Positions 36,252-45,737 of a stretch of DNA of 64,000 nt are shown piece by piece (the first letter of the stretch is position 1; each line of letters begins with the position of its first letter). The stretch lies in the NCBI RefSeq assembly GCF_000622385.1, contig NZ_JASD01000008.1, positions 1,178,001 to 1,242,000 of the forward strand, written 5' to 3'. The notes under the pieces were generated by a model. It saw only the letters and a list, made by a program, of their open reading frames with translations. It did not search any database and was not told the origin of the DNA. Both the position numbers and the translations under genes were made by a program. The DNA is from Sulfitobacter noctilucicola (lineage in GTDB: Bacteria > Pseudomonadota > Alphaproteobacteria > Rhodobacterales > Rhodobacteraceae).

Positions 36252-37403
36252 TTAGCGCGGCATCGGCGTCTGGCGCTTGTTATAGGCTGCCCAATCAGTA
36301 ATTTCGGGATAATGCATCCGGCGCCATTCGCGCACACGCGGGTTCATAATGCGCCGCCAAAGCGGTGGAAACATCGCGGCCATTGTCATCACCGGATAGC
36401 CGAAGGGCAGTTGAGGGGCTTCATCCGCACCGTAGTTCTGCAACACCGGAAAGCGCCGGTCTGGCTTGTAATGATGGTCCGAGTGGCGTTGCAAATTGAT
36501 CAGCAACCAGTTGGATGCACGGTGCGCCGCGTTCCAGGAATGATGTGGTTTTACGTGCTCGTACTTCCCGTCACCCAAGTGTTTGCGCGTCAGTCCGTAG
36601 TGTTCGATGTAGTTGACCAGTTCCAGCTGCCAGATGGCGACGCCTGCCTGAACCAGAAACAGCAGTACTCCAATCCAGCCACCCAAGATTAGGGCGAGGA
36701 TGACAAAGCCTGCTTGCAAAGCCCAGTATTTCCAGAACGGATTGCGGCGGTTTGTCCAAGGGAGGTTTTTGCGTGCCAGCATGTCGGCTTCTGCATCAAA
36801 TGCAGAATGCCACGACTGGCGCAGAACGCGTGGATAGAACCGGTGAAACCCTTCGTTATATCGTGCTGTGACAGGGTCTCGCGGGGTCGCGACATATCGA
36901 TGATGAACCAGCAAATGCTCCGAACGGAAATGGGAGTAAAGCACCATCGCTAGAAGGATATCAGCCAAGCCCCGTTCCAGCCGGTTTTTTTGGTGCATCA
37001 ATTCGTGGGAGTAATTGATCCCTATGGTACCGGTAATCACGCCGACACCAAAGAACAGCGCGACTTTCTCAAACCCTCCCAGATGCGCAGCCTGTGGCAC
37101 ATACCAGACCAGGCCAAAGAGCGTCACAAATTGCGCAGGCACCCAGACCAGCGTGACGAGGCGATACCAGAACAGATCATCTTGCGTGGCTTCCAGATCA
37201 GCATTGTCGAGGTTCAGCCCAAGGACCGCATCCAGCAGTGAAAACAGAAACCACGTGACCAGCGGCAGCAGGGCGATCACCCATCCCCCTTGAAGCGCTG
37301 CCACCCATGTCAGCGGTATGAGACCCAGAGATAGCCAGAACGGCAGGGCGCGGGAAAACCGGCGCAACTCTAGTCGTGGTATGGCATTGGTCTGAGACGT
37401 CAT
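36252..37403 (-). CDS. alkB: Alkane 1-monooxygenase (AlkB-type membrane diiron hydroxylase)
   Basis: AlkB hydroxylates the terminal carbon of medium-chain alkanes, using electrons from rubredoxin, in the inner membrane. The 383-residue product has all histidine boxes: HELMH (133-137), HLLVHH (163-168) and HSDHH (307-311), plus the signature NYIEHYGL (264-271). About six membrane helices are visible. The frame is open far upstream, but the ATG at 37403 fits the family start. No rubredoxin or reductase gene is adjacent. It is followed, on the same strand, by the lone response regulator. Confidence 0.94.
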   Translation of the reverse strand: MTSQTNAIPRLELRRFSRALPFWLSLGLIPLTWVAALQGGWVIALLPLVTWFLFSLLDAVLGLNLDNADLEATQDDLFWYRLVTLVWVPAQFVTLFGLVWYVPQAAHLGGFEKVALFFGVGVITGTIGINYSHELMHQKNRLERGLADILLAMVLYSHFRSEHLLVHHRYVATPRDPVTARYNEGFHRFYPRVLRQSWHSAFDAEADMLARKNLPWTNRRNPFWKYWALQAGFVILALILGGWIGVLLFLVQAGVAIWQLELVNYIEHYGLTRKHLGDGKYEHVKPHHSWNAAHRASNWLLINLQRHSDHHYKPDRRFPVLQNYGADEAPQLPFGYPVMTMAAMFPPLWRRIMNPRVREWRRMHYPEITDWAAYNKRQTPMPR

Positions 37404-37477
37404 GGTGCAGTCTATCCGATGGCGAATTCGCCTATGTATACTGCAAGATGCTACGCTCTGATAGCGGCCACAATGGG

Positions 37478-38545
37478 TCAGCCCTGTGACAAATCGAACG
37501 CCTTGCGCATGACAGTGGGCAAATCGGATGGGCGGAAGCCGGATGGCGGGATAAAGTGGCCCGTGGTCGGCTCCGCATCTCGCGCGACCTTCGTGATCAT
37601 CACCTTCAAAACCAGATGGAAATGCGTGAAAGTATGGCGCACTTCTCCTGCTATTGTGTCCCATTCCGCCTTCACGGGCGGCGTGCCTTGTGGCAAGTCA
37701 GAGGTCACATCAATCCATTCGGATCCCGGCCACCCCAGCATGCCGCCCAGCAGCCCTTTTTCGGGACGTGTTTCTAGCAACCACGCACCATCATCACGTT
37801 GCGCCAAATAGACAGTGCCATGGCGCACAGGCTTTGCTTTTTTCGGCGTTTTCTTTGGTAGTTCGGTCTGCGTTCCTGCCCTGCGTGCGGCACACGGATC
37901 ACGCCACGGGCAAATGCCGCAGGCAGGTGATTTGGGCGAACAGATCGTCGCGCCAAGATCCATGACAGCCTGCGCATAATCCCCCGGGCGCAGAGTCGGC
38001 GTGAGCGCATCAGCGCGGGCCATCAGTTCGGGTTTCGCGGCAGGCAGCGGCGTGTGAATGTCGTAAAGCCGCGCCATCACCCGTTCAACATTGCTATCAA
38101 GAACCGTGAAAGGCAGATCGAAGGCGATCGAGGAAACAGCTGCTGCCGTATAGGGGCCGATACCGGGTAGCTTGAGAAGGGCGTCGTGATCCGCAGGAAA
38201 AACGCCATCATGGTCTGCAACCACAGTGCGTGCGCATTTCAGCAGATTGCGAGCGCGCGCATAATACCCCAGACCGGCCCACTCACCCATAACGTCCGCA
38301 TCTTCTGCCGCAGCCAGATCACGCACAGTTGGCCAACGCGCGACAAACCGCTGGAAGTAATCGCGGACAGTCGCGACGGTCGTCTGCTGCAACATGATCT
38401 CGCTCATCCAGATGCGATATGGATCAGGTCGCATGCCTTCTTTGCGTGCCTTCGGGCCTACACGCCATGGCATCTCGCGGGCGTGCACATCGTACCACTC
38501 CAACAGGATCAGCGGTAGCTCGCTTGGATCGGGTGTATCACGCAA
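37478..38545 (-). CDS. mutY: A/G-specific adenine glycosylase MutY
   Basis: MutY removes adenine mispaired with 8-oxoguanine. The 355-residue product has the catalytic Glu49 in SEIMLQQT, the helix-hairpin-helix LPGIGPYTAAAV, Asp150 in VLDSNVERV, the Fe-S cysteines Cys202, Cys209, Cys212 and Cys218 (C-x6-C-x2-C-x5-C), and a C-terminal NUDIX-like domain (about 245-355). The start appears to be TTG at 38545: an in-frame stop lies just upstream, a GGAG site is nine bases before it, and no ATG occurs before conserved residues. Confidence 0.94.
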   Translation of the reverse strand: MRDTPDPSELPLILLEWYDVHAREMPWRVGPKARKEGMRPDPYRIWMSEIMLQQTTVATVRDYFQRFVARWPTVRDLAAAEDADVMGEWAGLGYYARARNLLKCARTVVADHDGVFPADHDALLKLPGIGPYTAAAVSSIAFDLPFTVLDSNVERVMARLYDIHTPLPAAKPELMARADALTPTLRPGDYAQAVMDLGATICSPKSPACGICPWRDPCAARRAGTQTELPKKTPKKAKPVRHGTVYLAQRDDGAWLLETRPEKGLLGGMLGWPGSEWIDVTSDLPQGTPPVKAEWDTIAGEVRHTFTHFHLVLKVMITKVARDAEPTTGHFIPPSGFRPSDLPTVMRKAFDLSQG

Positions 38546-38629
38546 TATTTATGGCTCCAACGGCTGGCATGGGCTGGTGATGCGGGGGCAACACGCTATT
38601 GTAGGGTCTGAGTTCAAAGGAACATAGTC

Positions 38630-39136
38630 ATGCCAGCACGGCGTACCAGTACAAAAGGGTTCAAACGCACCGACGCACTGCTGTCGGGACAAATCCGGCG
38701 TGCGTCCGAAACCCGTGGCTTTGCCCAATCGCGTCTGCTGACCCAATGGAACGAAATTGCAGGGCAGGACATCGCCGCCGTCGCGCAACCGGTCGAGATC
38801 GGATACGGGCGCGGCGGTATGGGGGCCACGCTTACTCTGCTGACGACGGGCGCAAACGCACCCATGCTAGAGATGGAAAAGGAAAAACTGCGGGCCAAGG
38901 TCAACGCCGTCTATGGCTATAACGCCATTGCCCGCGTGCGGATCACACAGACTGCCGCTACAGGTTTTGCCGATGGCAAGGTTGCTTTTGGTCACAAACC
39001 CAAAGGAATATCTGCGCCTGCGGATCCGGTGTTGCGTCAAAAGGCGCAGGCTACCGCACAGCCAGTGAGTAACGATGGATTGCGCGATGCCCTTGCGCGT
39101 CTGGGCGAGAACATATTGAACAAGACCAAGAGCTGA
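38630..39136 (+). CDS. DUF721 (DciA-like) domain-containing protein
   Basis: The 168-residue product has the DUF721 core (LTQWNEIAGQDIAAVAQPVE and LTLLTTGANAPMLEMEKEKL). DUF721 includes DciA, the ancestral loader of the replicative helicase DnaB, so a replication role is possible; the alphaproteobacterial versions are not all tested. The C-terminal 55 residues are basic and disordered. It is divergent from mutY and lies 23 bases before the DsbA-like gene. Confidence 0.9.
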   Translation: MPARRTSTKGFKRTDALLSGQIRRASETRGFAQSRLLTQWNEIAGQDIAAVAQPVEIGYGRGGMGATLTLLTTGANAPMLEMEKEKLRAKVNAVYGYNAIARVRITQTAATGFADGKVAFGHKPKGISAPADPVLRQKAQATAQPVSNDGLRDALARLGENILNKTKS

Positions 39137-39159
39137 ACAGCTGACACAAGGAATTCGAC

Positions 39160-39840
39160 ATGCAACGTAGAAACATCATTCTTGGCGCTTTTGCTGCCGT
39201 AGGTTTGGGCGGTTGGGCATTGACCAGCCGGGGCACACGCGACGCTTCTACCGATATCACCAACCTGCCGGGTGCTGCGAATGCGCAGTCGACCTCGGGT
39301 GATTTCGACACTTCGACGATCGAAGATATGGTGATGGGGAGCGCCGATGCGCCGGTTGAGGTGATCGAATACGCGTCATTCACTTGCCCACACTGTGCGA
39401 CGTTCCACAACAGCGTCTTCAAGCAGGTCAAGGCCGACTATATCGATACCGGAAAGGTCAGGTTCATCTACCGCGAAGTGTATTTCGACCGCCCCGGCCT
39501 TTGGGCGTCGATGATTGCACGCTGCGGTGGGCAGGAACGGTTCTTTGGGATTGCTGATCTGATTTACAAGGGCCAGAACGAATGGGCACGCGCGGGCGAG
39601 CCTGCGGCGATTGTCGACGAGTTGCGCAAAATCGGCCGTCTGGCGGGCCTTGATAGCAACAAGCTTGAAGCCTGCCTGCAAGACGCTGAAATGGCCCAGA
39701 CCCTGGTGGCGTGGTATCAAGAGAACGGTGAGCGCGATGACATCACGTCAACGCCAAGCTTCCTGATCAACGGGACCAAGCATTCGAATATGAATTACGC
39801 TGACATGAAGGCGTTGCTTGACGCTGAATTGAACGGCTGA
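39160..39840 (+). CDS. DsbA family thiol-disulfide oxidoreductase
   Basis: The 226-residue product starts with a twin-Arg-like, hydrophobic leader (residues 3-21) and has a thioredoxin fold with the redox motif CPHC (Cys76-Cys79) in SFTCPHCATFHN, and the cis-Pro loop STPSFLINGT. The helical insert is of the DsbA/BdbD type. It should oxidise or isomerise exported proteins in the periplasm. Its stop overlaps the start of the CaiB-type gene by one base. Confidence 0.92.
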   Translation: MQRRNIILGAFAAVGLGGWALTSRGTRDASTDITNLPGAANAQSTSGDFDTSTIEDMVMGSADAPVEVIEYASFTCPHCATFHNSVFKQVKADYIDTGKVRFIYREVYFDRPGLWASMIARCGGQERFFGIADLIYKGQNEWARAGEPAAIVDELRKIGRLAGLDSNKLEACLQDAEMAQTLVAWYQENGERDDITSTPSFLINGTKHSNMNYADMKALLDAELNG

Positions 39841-40952
39841 TGACTGCTCCTCTTGCCGGTCTGAAAGTCGTTGAACTGGCCCGCGTTCTGGCGGGCCCAT
39901 GGGCGGGTCAGACGCTTTCGGATCTCGGCTGTGAAGTGATCAAGGTCGAAAGCCCCGCAGGCGATGACACGCGCCAGTGGGGCCCACCTTTTGTGACCCG
40001 TGACGAGGACGTTTCAGCGTCATACTTCCACTCGACCAATCGCGGCAAAGCGAGTGTAACGGTTGATTTCCGCACCGAGGAAGGTCAGGCAAAGCTTAAG
40101 GCGTTGCTTGCAGACGCGGACATCCTGATCGAGAATTTCAAGACAGGCGGGCTTGCGAAATACGGGCTGGACTATGAAAGCCTGCGCGCTGAATTCCCCA
40201 GTCTGATTTACTGCTCAATCACCGGCTTCGGCCACACAGGCCCTTATGCCCACCGTGCAGGGTATGACTTTATCATTCAGGGCATGTCCGGCCTGATGTC
40301 CATCACCGGTGAACCGGACCGCCAGCCGCAAAAATCCGGCATGGCAATTACGGACGTCTTCACAGGCATCTATGCGACGACGGCGATCCTTGCGGCGGTG
40401 CACCAGCGTCACGAGACGGGCAAGGGACAGCATATCGATATGGCACTGTTGGATTGCGCCGTGGCGATCATGGGCAATCAGGCAATGAACTATTTAACGA
40501 CCGGCGTCGCACCCACGCGGATGGGCAATGCCCATCCGAACCTCACACCCTACGAAGTGTTCGAAACGAGTGATGGCCATATCATCATCGCCACCGGCAA
40601 TGACGGCCAGTACCAGCGCCTGTGCCGTTTACTGGGTCTGGACGATATGGCGACAGCGCCGGAATTTCTCAAGAACGCGGACCGTGTGGCCAACAGACCT
40701 GCGATGAATGCGCGCTTGAGCGGGGCAACCCGACAGCGAACGCGGGACGATTTGTTGGCCGCTTGCGAAGCAGAGGGCGTGCCAGCAGGCCCGATCAACA
40801 ACCTTGATGATGTCATGGCTGACCCGCAAGTCGTCGCGCGTGGCATGCAGATCGAGCTTGATGGTATCCCCGGGCTGCGCTCGCCTTTCCGGTTCTCAGG
40901 TGCAGAACTCGCGCTGCACCGGCCTGCGCCCAAGCTTGGCGAAGACAACTAA
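39840..40952 (+). CDS. CaiB/BaiF family CoA-transferase
   Basis: This family III CoA-transferase moves CoA between carboxylic acids through an aspartyl-CoA intermediate. The 370-residue product has the N-terminal LKVVELARVLAGPWAGQ, the segment GFGHTGPYAHRAGYDFI, and the probable catalytic Asp172 in SGMAITDVFTGIYA. The acceptor acid is unknown; family members act on carnitine, formyl, succinyl or bile acid substrates. The one-base overlap with the DsbA-like gene implies cotranscription, with no evident functional link. Confidence 0.92.
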   Translation: MTAPLAGLKVVELARVLAGPWAGQTLSDLGCEVIKVESPAGDDTRQWGPPFVTRDEDVSASYFHSTNRGKASVTVDFRTEEGQAKLKALLADADILIENFKTGGLAKYGLDYESLRAEFPSLIYCSITGFGHTGPYAHRAGYDFIIQGMSGLMSITGEPDRQPQKSGMAITDVFTGIYATTAILAAVHQRHETGKGQHIDMALLDCAVAIMGNQAMNYLTTGVAPTRMGNAHPNLTPYEVFETSDGHIIIATGNDGQYQRLCRLLGLDDMATAPEFLKNADRVANRPAMNARLSGATRQRTRDDLLAACEAEGVPAGPINNLDDVMADPQVVARGMQIELDGIPGLRSPFRFSGAELALHRPAPKLGEDN

Positions 40953-40984
40953 GCAAGGCTATTTTGTCCCGTCAGAAATGGCGG

Positions 40985-41977
40985 TCAACTTGGTTTGGGC
41001 AATGCGTCCAGCGAACCGAAAAGCGCGTTTTCTTCAGGGAACTCCAAGCGCACAGGTAAGGTAATAACTTTGCTGCGAAAGGCTGCAGGAAGACGTACTG
41101 CGTCTTTCTCGGTTGTGACAAGCTGCGCCCCGCGCGCCATGGCATCTGCCTCGAACCGTGCCATGAGTGCTGGTGTAAGGGGTTGGTGGTCGTCCAGCGC
41201 CTCTGCATGCAACAGCGTTGCCCCGAGCTTGCGCAGAGTGGCAAAGAACTTCTCCGGATGACCGATGCCGGCAAATGCCAAGACCTGCGCATTGGTCCAA
41301 TCCATTCCGGTGAGCAACGGCTTTAGCTCTGCACGCACATGCGGCAGAGGGGTGTTTCCCAAGCGTTCCTCAAAGCTGTTCTGCGCCGATGCATCTCCGA
41401 TGGAGAGCAACAAATCAGCGCGCTTCAGACCCACCGCAACAGGTTCCCGAAGGGGACCGGCAGGCAGGCATAGTCCGTTTCCGAACCCCTTTTCGGCATC
41501 CACCACAACAATTTGCAGATCATAATGCACCGCAGGATTTTGAAACCCGTCGTCCAGTACAACCACGCTTGCCCCTGAGTCCTGCGCGGCTTGCACCCCT
41601 GCTGCACGATCCTTGGCGACCCAGACCTCGGCAAAAGCAGCCAGCAACAGCGGCTCGTCCCCGACCTGTGCTGCGGTATGGCGCGTGGGGTCAACCCGCA
41701 CCGGTCCGTCCAGCGTTCCACCATAGCCGCGCGATACTACGTGGGGTTCATGAAAACCGGCGCGCAACCGGTCAAGCACGGCAATAACAGTGGGCGTTTT
41801 GCCTGTACCGCCCGCATTGATGTTTCCGACGCAGACGACGGGCACGTCCAGCTGAAGACCCTCGATGCTTGCCAACCGGCGTGCCGTCGCACGCGCATAT
41901 AGCGCCCCCAGAGGGCGGAGAAGCTGCGCCCGCCAATCGGGATGCGGCGCGTGCCAGAATGAAGGTGCCCGCAACAT
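40985..41977 (-). CDS. lpxK: Tetraacyldisaccharide 4'-kinase
   Basis: LpxK phosphorylates the 4' position of the lipid A precursor at the inner membrane. The 330-residue product has the P-loop AGGTGKT (55-61) preceded by [13 protein letters not shown], and the family segment [21 protein letters not shown]. Length is normal. Its start overlaps the stop of the WaaA-like gene by one base, so the two lipid A/Kdo genes are coupled. Confidence 0.95.
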   Translation of the reverse strand: MLRAPSFWHAPHPDWRAQLLRPLGALYARATARRLASIEGLQLDVPVVCVGNINAGGTGKTPTVIAVLDRLRAGFHEPHVVSRGYGGTLDGPVRVDPTRHTAAQVGDEPLLLAAFAEVWVAKDRAAGVQAAQDSGASVVVLDDGFQNPAVHYDLQIVVVDAEKGFGNGLCLPAGPLREPVAVGLKRADLLLSIGDASAQNSFEERLGNTPLPHVRAELKPLLTGMDWTNAQVLAFAGIGHPEKFFATLRKLGATLLHAEALDDHQPLTPALMARFEADAMARGAQLVTTEKDAVRLPAAFRSKVITLPVRLEFPEENALFGSLDALPKPS

Positions 41978-43197
41978 CAGCGGCGCGCTCCCATATCAAG
42001 TGCATCCTGAACCAGATCCATAACCTTGTCGGTCAAAGCGGCACCTTCACTGACCAGATCCCAGCCCGCGTGTGCCATCGTGGCCGCCTGATCTGGCGCG
42101 ATTAGCCGCGAAACAGCAGTACCCAACGCATCTGCATCATTCACAATTCGTGCAGCACCTGATGCCGCTAGTCGTGAATAGGACGGCATGTGATGGCGCA
42201 CGCGGGGGCCGTACAAAATGGCAGAGCCTAAAGCGGCAGCTTCAAGCGGATCGCATCCACCTGTACCCGCAACAAGCGTTCCACCCAGAAAAGAGACCGG
42301 TGCCACACGAAAGAAAAGCCCGCGATCGGACGCATTTTCGCTGACCATCACTTGCGACAAATCATCGGGAAACTGGTCATGATCCCAACGGACGACAGGC
42401 ATGTTCAGGTCGTTCGCGCGCTTGGCGACATGGTCTGCCGCCTCCGCATCGCGCGGTTGGACGATCAAAAGCAGACGGTGAGACAGTCGCAAAGCCTGCA
42501 TATGTGCGGCCAGAACGATGTCTGTTTCTTTGGGCGTGATTTGCGTCGCGAACCATGCAGGACGCCCGCCCATGGCAGCAGAAAGATCGGTCAGGTCATG
42601 ATCGTTGACAGGCAAAACCTGCCCACCTGGCACAAGCGCAGGCGTGATTTCGACATCGTCTGCACCCAAGCCAAGATGTTGCAACTTTCGCGCGGCCGAA
42701 GGGGACCGTGCCAGCACAACGTCAAAGTGTGACAGCACCAAACGGGTCAAGTCCGGCCTCCAGCCACTGCGCACCTTGTCGAACCCTTCGGCATCGGCGT
42801 CGATCAGAAACATGGGGCATCTGCGTTCCGCGGTCTCGATCACCAGATTGGGCCTTAACCCGCCCCAGGCCCAGATGCAGACATCTGGCTCCCAGTGATC
42901 AAGAAAGGCGTCTACCGATGCAGGATGTTCGTTGGGAACCGTAATCTGATGGGTGTCCGGATTTGTCGGGGTAACGACCGGCCTTTTGTCCGCTTCGGTG
43001 ATCAGAACGCTTAGCCCTGGTCGCGCATGGGTCAACCGGTTGGCGAGGTCCTGAATTGCCAGCAGGTTCCGCGGTTCACCCGCGTGTATCCAGACCAGTT
43101 CGCCCGGTGGGCGTGGTGGTACGCCGTCCTGTGCCTGTGGCACTTCCTGACGGCGAACCAAAGCCCGATAGGTGGCCAGACCGAAAGACCCTGCCAC
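41977..43197 (-). CDS. Diverged Kdo-transferase-like glycosyltransferase (WaaA/KdtA family)
   Basis: The 406-residue product aligns by eye with WaaA, which adds Kdo to lipid IVA: the N-terminal [14 protein letters not shown] keeps a His and the catalytic-type Glu41, and the C-terminal part has [23 protein letters not shown]. However, the usual VE-ELWPN motif is replaced by [10 protein letters not shown] (108-117), so it may be a diverged paralogue rather than the essential enzyme. The start is GTG at 43197. It is coupled to lpxK and lies six bases after DUF4170. Confidence 0.8.
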   Translation of the reverse strand: MAGSFGLATYRALVRRQEVPQAQDGVPPRPPGELVWIHAGEPRNLLAIQDLANRLTHARPGLSVLITEADKRPVVTPTNPDTHQITVPNEHPASVDAFLDHWEPDVCIWAWGGLRPNLVIETAERRCPMFLIDADAEGFDKVRSGWRPDLTRLVLSHFDVVLARSPSAARKLQHLGLGADDVEITPALVPGGQVLPVNDHDLTDLSAAMGGRPAWFATQITPKETDIVLAAHMQALRLSHRLLLIVQPRDAEAADHVAKRANDLNMPVVRWDHDQFPDDLSQVMVSENASDRGLFFRVAPVSFLGGTLVAGTGGCDPLEAAALGSAILYGPRVRHHMPSYSRLAASGAARIVNDADALGTAVSRLIAPDQAATMAHAGWDLVSEGAALTDKVMDLVQDALDMGARR

Positions 43198-43203
43198 CTA
43201 TGT

Positions 43204-43446
43204 TCAGCCCAGCTCTTCGGTTGCGGATGCCGGCGTTTCTTCGTCCCGCAGGCGGTGCAGGTGCGCGATGAAGTACCGCATATGCGCGTTGTCTACTGTC
43301 CGCTGTGCTTCGTTCTTCCACGCGTCATAGGCCGCAGCATAGTTGGGGAAGATACCGACGATGTGAATGTCATCCACGTTCTTGAACGTGTTCTCGCTCG
43401 GGGTGATAAGCTCCCCTCCGAAAACGAGGTGCAGGCGTTGGGTCAT
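43204..43446 (-). CDS. DUF4170 domain-containing protein
   Basis: The 80-residue product starts MTQRLHLVFGGEL and continues with DIHIVGIFPNYAAAYDAWK and MRYFIAHLHRL, which match DUF4170, a short alphaproteobacterial family usually found next to lipopolysaccharide genes. Its function is unknown. The ATG at 43446 follows AAGGA and is chosen over an upstream in-frame start. It lies between cysQ and the WaaA-like gene, all on the same strand. Confidence 0.9.
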   Translation of the reverse strand: MTQRLHLVFGGELITPSENTFKNVDDIHIVGIFPNYAAAYDAWKNEAQRTVDNAHMRYFIAHLHRLRDEETPASATEELG

Positions 43447-43503
43447 TAAGAAGGTCCTTATGAAAGGGTGGGCCACGCAGCTTGCGTACCCAGATGCGCG
43501 CGA

Positions 43504-44280
43504 TCACGCAAGGGCATCAATCAGGGCGGCACAGGCGGGACGCCCCCCTGCCACGACGCCGTTCAATCGCGGATCGGCATTGTTAAAGCGCAAAGTCCCG
43601 CCGGTTCTGTCGAGGGCCGAACCGCCTGCTTCGGTCGTGATCAACGCTCCGGCGGCGATGTCCCACTCCCAGCTCGGGCGGAGCGTAATCATCGCTTCGA
43701 ACCGGCCTTCGGCAACCAGTGCAAGCCGGTAGGCCAAGGATGGCCTGTAACTGCGTTTGAATGTCGGAGAGACGGCATTTTTCCAGTGTGTTTCGATCAG
43801 CGCCGGTTTGGCGGCAAGCACCGTGGATTGACCGAGCGGTGTGTGATCAGATGCGGTAATCGGCAGACCGTTGCAGGTGGCACCTTGGCCCAGCGCAGCC
43901 GCATAGAGCTTGTTGCGCAAAGGCAGATAGACGACCGCTGCGGTAATCTGGCCCTGCTCCGCAACCGCAATAGAGTGCGCCCAGGTGTTCGACCCTTCTA
44001 CAAAACTGCGTGTGCCGTCGATCGGATCAACAATGAAAACGCGATCACGCTGCAAGCGTGTGGTGTTGTCTTCGGTCTCTTCGGACAGCCAGCCATAATC
44101 GGGCCGCGCAAGCGTAAGTGCATTATGCAAAAGCGCGTTCACTGCCAGATCAGCCTCGGTGACCGGACCTGCTCCGCCGGGTTTGTCCCACCGCTGTGCG
44201 GTCTTGCCCGCAAAGCTTGTTGCGACCCGACCCGCCATACGCGCGGCGTCGATCAAAAGGGGCAAATCACGCGCCGGCAA
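43504..44280 (-). CDS. cysQ: 3'(2'),5'-bisphosphate nucleotidase CysQ (inositol monophosphatase family)
   Basis: CysQ hydrolyses 3'-phosphoadenosine 5'-phosphate, left over from sulfate assimilation. The 258-residue product has the three metal motifs of the family: LSEETEDN, VDPIDGTRSF and WEWDIAAGALI. CysQ is favoured over inositol monophosphatase by the SEETED form, but this is not decisive. The start appears to be TTG at 44280, with GGGG seven bases before; an in-frame stop lies just upstream and no ATG is near. It overlaps the pmbA/tldD stop by 14 bases. Confidence 0.9.
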   Translation of the reverse strand: MPARDLPLLIDAARMAGRVATSFAGKTAQRWDKPGGAGPVTEADLAVNALLHNALTLARPDYGWLSEETEDNTTRLQRDRVFIVDPIDGTRSFVEGSNTWAHSIAVAEQGQITAAVVYLPLRNKLYAAALGQGATCNGLPITASDHTPLGQSTVLAAKPALIETHWKNAVSPTFKRSYRPSLAYRLALVAEGRFEAMITLRPSWEWDIAAGALITTEAGGSALDRTGGTLRFNNADPRLNGVVAGGRPACAALIDALA

Positions 44281-45613
44281 GTGTCATCCCCGGAACAAGA
44301 AGTGATGGCACCACGCGGCTTAGATGGGTGCGTGCGTCATTTGCCGGCACAATCTGGCGCAGCATGTCGCGCAGGTTGCCTGCGATTGTGCATTCGTTGA
44401 TAGCGTGCGTCACCTCGCCATTCTCCACCCAAAGACCCGCAGCACCGCGTGAATAGTCGCCGGTGTTGGGGTTGATCGTGCTGCCGATCATGGAGGTGAC
44501 CAAAAGACCGGTGCCCATGTCGCGGATCAAATCCTCGCGGCTGTGTGTGCCTTGGGTCAACGCAACATTCCAGTTGGTCGGGCTTGGCCCCGACGACGTC
44601 CCGCGCGCGGCGTTGCCTGTGGACGCAAGGCCCAGTTTGCGCGCATTCGCCAGATCAAGGGTCCATCCCTGCAACACACCGCCTTCGACCAGCACACGTT
44701 TTGCTGTAGGTAACCCTTCGGCGTCAAAAGGGCGCGAACCGCTGGTGCGGGGGCGATGCGGATCTTCGATCAGCGACAGATGGTCCGGCAGTACCGCCTC
44801 TCCCATGGCGTCCCGCAGGAAAGAAGCACCGCGCGCAATTGCGCTGCCATTTATTGCCCCCAGCAGGTGGCCGATCAGGCTGGACGCAATGCGTTCATCG
44901 AAAAGGACGGGATAGTTGCCGGTCGGGGGCTTGCGGGCATCCAGCCGTGCCAGGGCACGCGTTCCCGCGCTCTCCCCTATCTCTCTCGCGGAACGAAGGT
45001 CACTTTGGAATATCCGTCCGTCCCCATCGTAGTCACGTTCCATCCCTGTACCGGTACCTGCAATGGCAACACAGGAAAGACCCCGGTCTGTGCGTTTGTA
45101 TCCGCCCTCAAAACCGTTGGTCATGGCGATATGAACATCCTGCGCCCCGTAGCCGGCGCTTGCTGACTGGACCTGCTCGACACCTTTGACAGACAACGCT
45201 GCAGCTTCGGCCTCTGAAGCGTCCTGCTGAAGTGCATCGGGCGACGGCTCTGCCGTGTCGTCGTAAAGCTCAAGCGCATCTAGGTCCCATGAGCGGGCAA
45301 GCTGGTCGGGTGCGGCCAGCCCTGCATAGGGGTCTTCGGGTGCCTCGCGTGCCATGGCAACGGCACGCACTGCCATTTCTTCAACCGTGCGTTCGGAAAT
45401 ATCGGAGGCCGAAACAGTTGCAGCGCGTTGTCCGACAAAGACGCGAAGGCCAATATCAACACCCTCGGACCGTTCCGCCTGTTCAAGGGTACCGCCACGC
45501 ACATCAACCGAAATCGAAGTGGCCCGCACAGCCTTGGCATCTGCGGCATCAGCACCGGCCGTTTTGGCAGCATGCAAAAGGGATGCGGTCAGCACGTCCA
45601 AAGGTTGCGACAT
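44267..45613 (-). CDS. pmbA: TldD/PmbA family metalloprotease component
   Basis: TldD/PmbA proteins form a metalloprotease that trims unfolded or modified peptides. The 448-residue product lacks the HExxxH of TldD and has the PmbA-type central and C-terminal segments SSLIGHLLGAINGSAIARG and GTGLLVTSMIGSTINPNTGDYSRGA. So it is the non-catalytic PmbA half; TldD is not in this window. A GGAG site lies six bases before the ATG. It is the first gene of the run into cysQ, DUF4170, WaaA-like and lpxK. Confidence 0.92.
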   Translation of the reverse strand: MSQPLDVLTASLLHAAKTAGADAADAKAVRATSISVDVRGGTLEQAERSEGVDIGLRVFVGQRAATVSASDISERTVEEMAVRAVAMAREAPEDPYAGLAAPDQLARSWDLDALELYDDTAEPSPDALQQDASEAEAAALSVKGVEQVQSASAGYGAQDVHIAMTNGFEGGYKRTDRGLSCVAIAGTGTGMERDYDGDGRIFQSDLRSAREIGESAGTRALARLDARKPPTGNYPVLFDERIASSLIGHLLGAINGSAIARGASFLRDAMGEAVLPDHLSLIEDPHRPRTSGSRPFDAEGLPTAKRVLVEGGVLQGWTLDLANARKLGLASTGNAARGTSSGPSPTNWNVALTQGTHSREDLIRDMGTGLLVTSMIGSTINPNTGDYSRGAAGLWVENGEVTHAINECTIAGNLRDMLRQIVPANDARTHLSRVVPSLLVPGMTLAGA

Positions 45614-45737
45614 GTAGTTCTCCGGTTAGCGGCTGTAATTGAGTTGGGAGACAGGTAGCCTTTGACGGCTTCGAGGACAAGTGCGGCGTCCGACGGAGCC
45701 TGCCATCAGGCACGCCCCGTCTGACCCTTTGGAAATC

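Noticed and set aside
38612..38623. GTTCAAAGGAAC palindrome before the DUF721 gene, considered as a LexA-type box
   Set aside because: Alphaproteobacterial LexA boxes are GTTC-N7-GTTC direct repeats, and this sequence contains the AAAGGA ribosome site, which explains it.
43468..44400. A 310-codon frame on the plus strand
   Set aside because: It is antisense to cysQ, which keeps all metal motifs.
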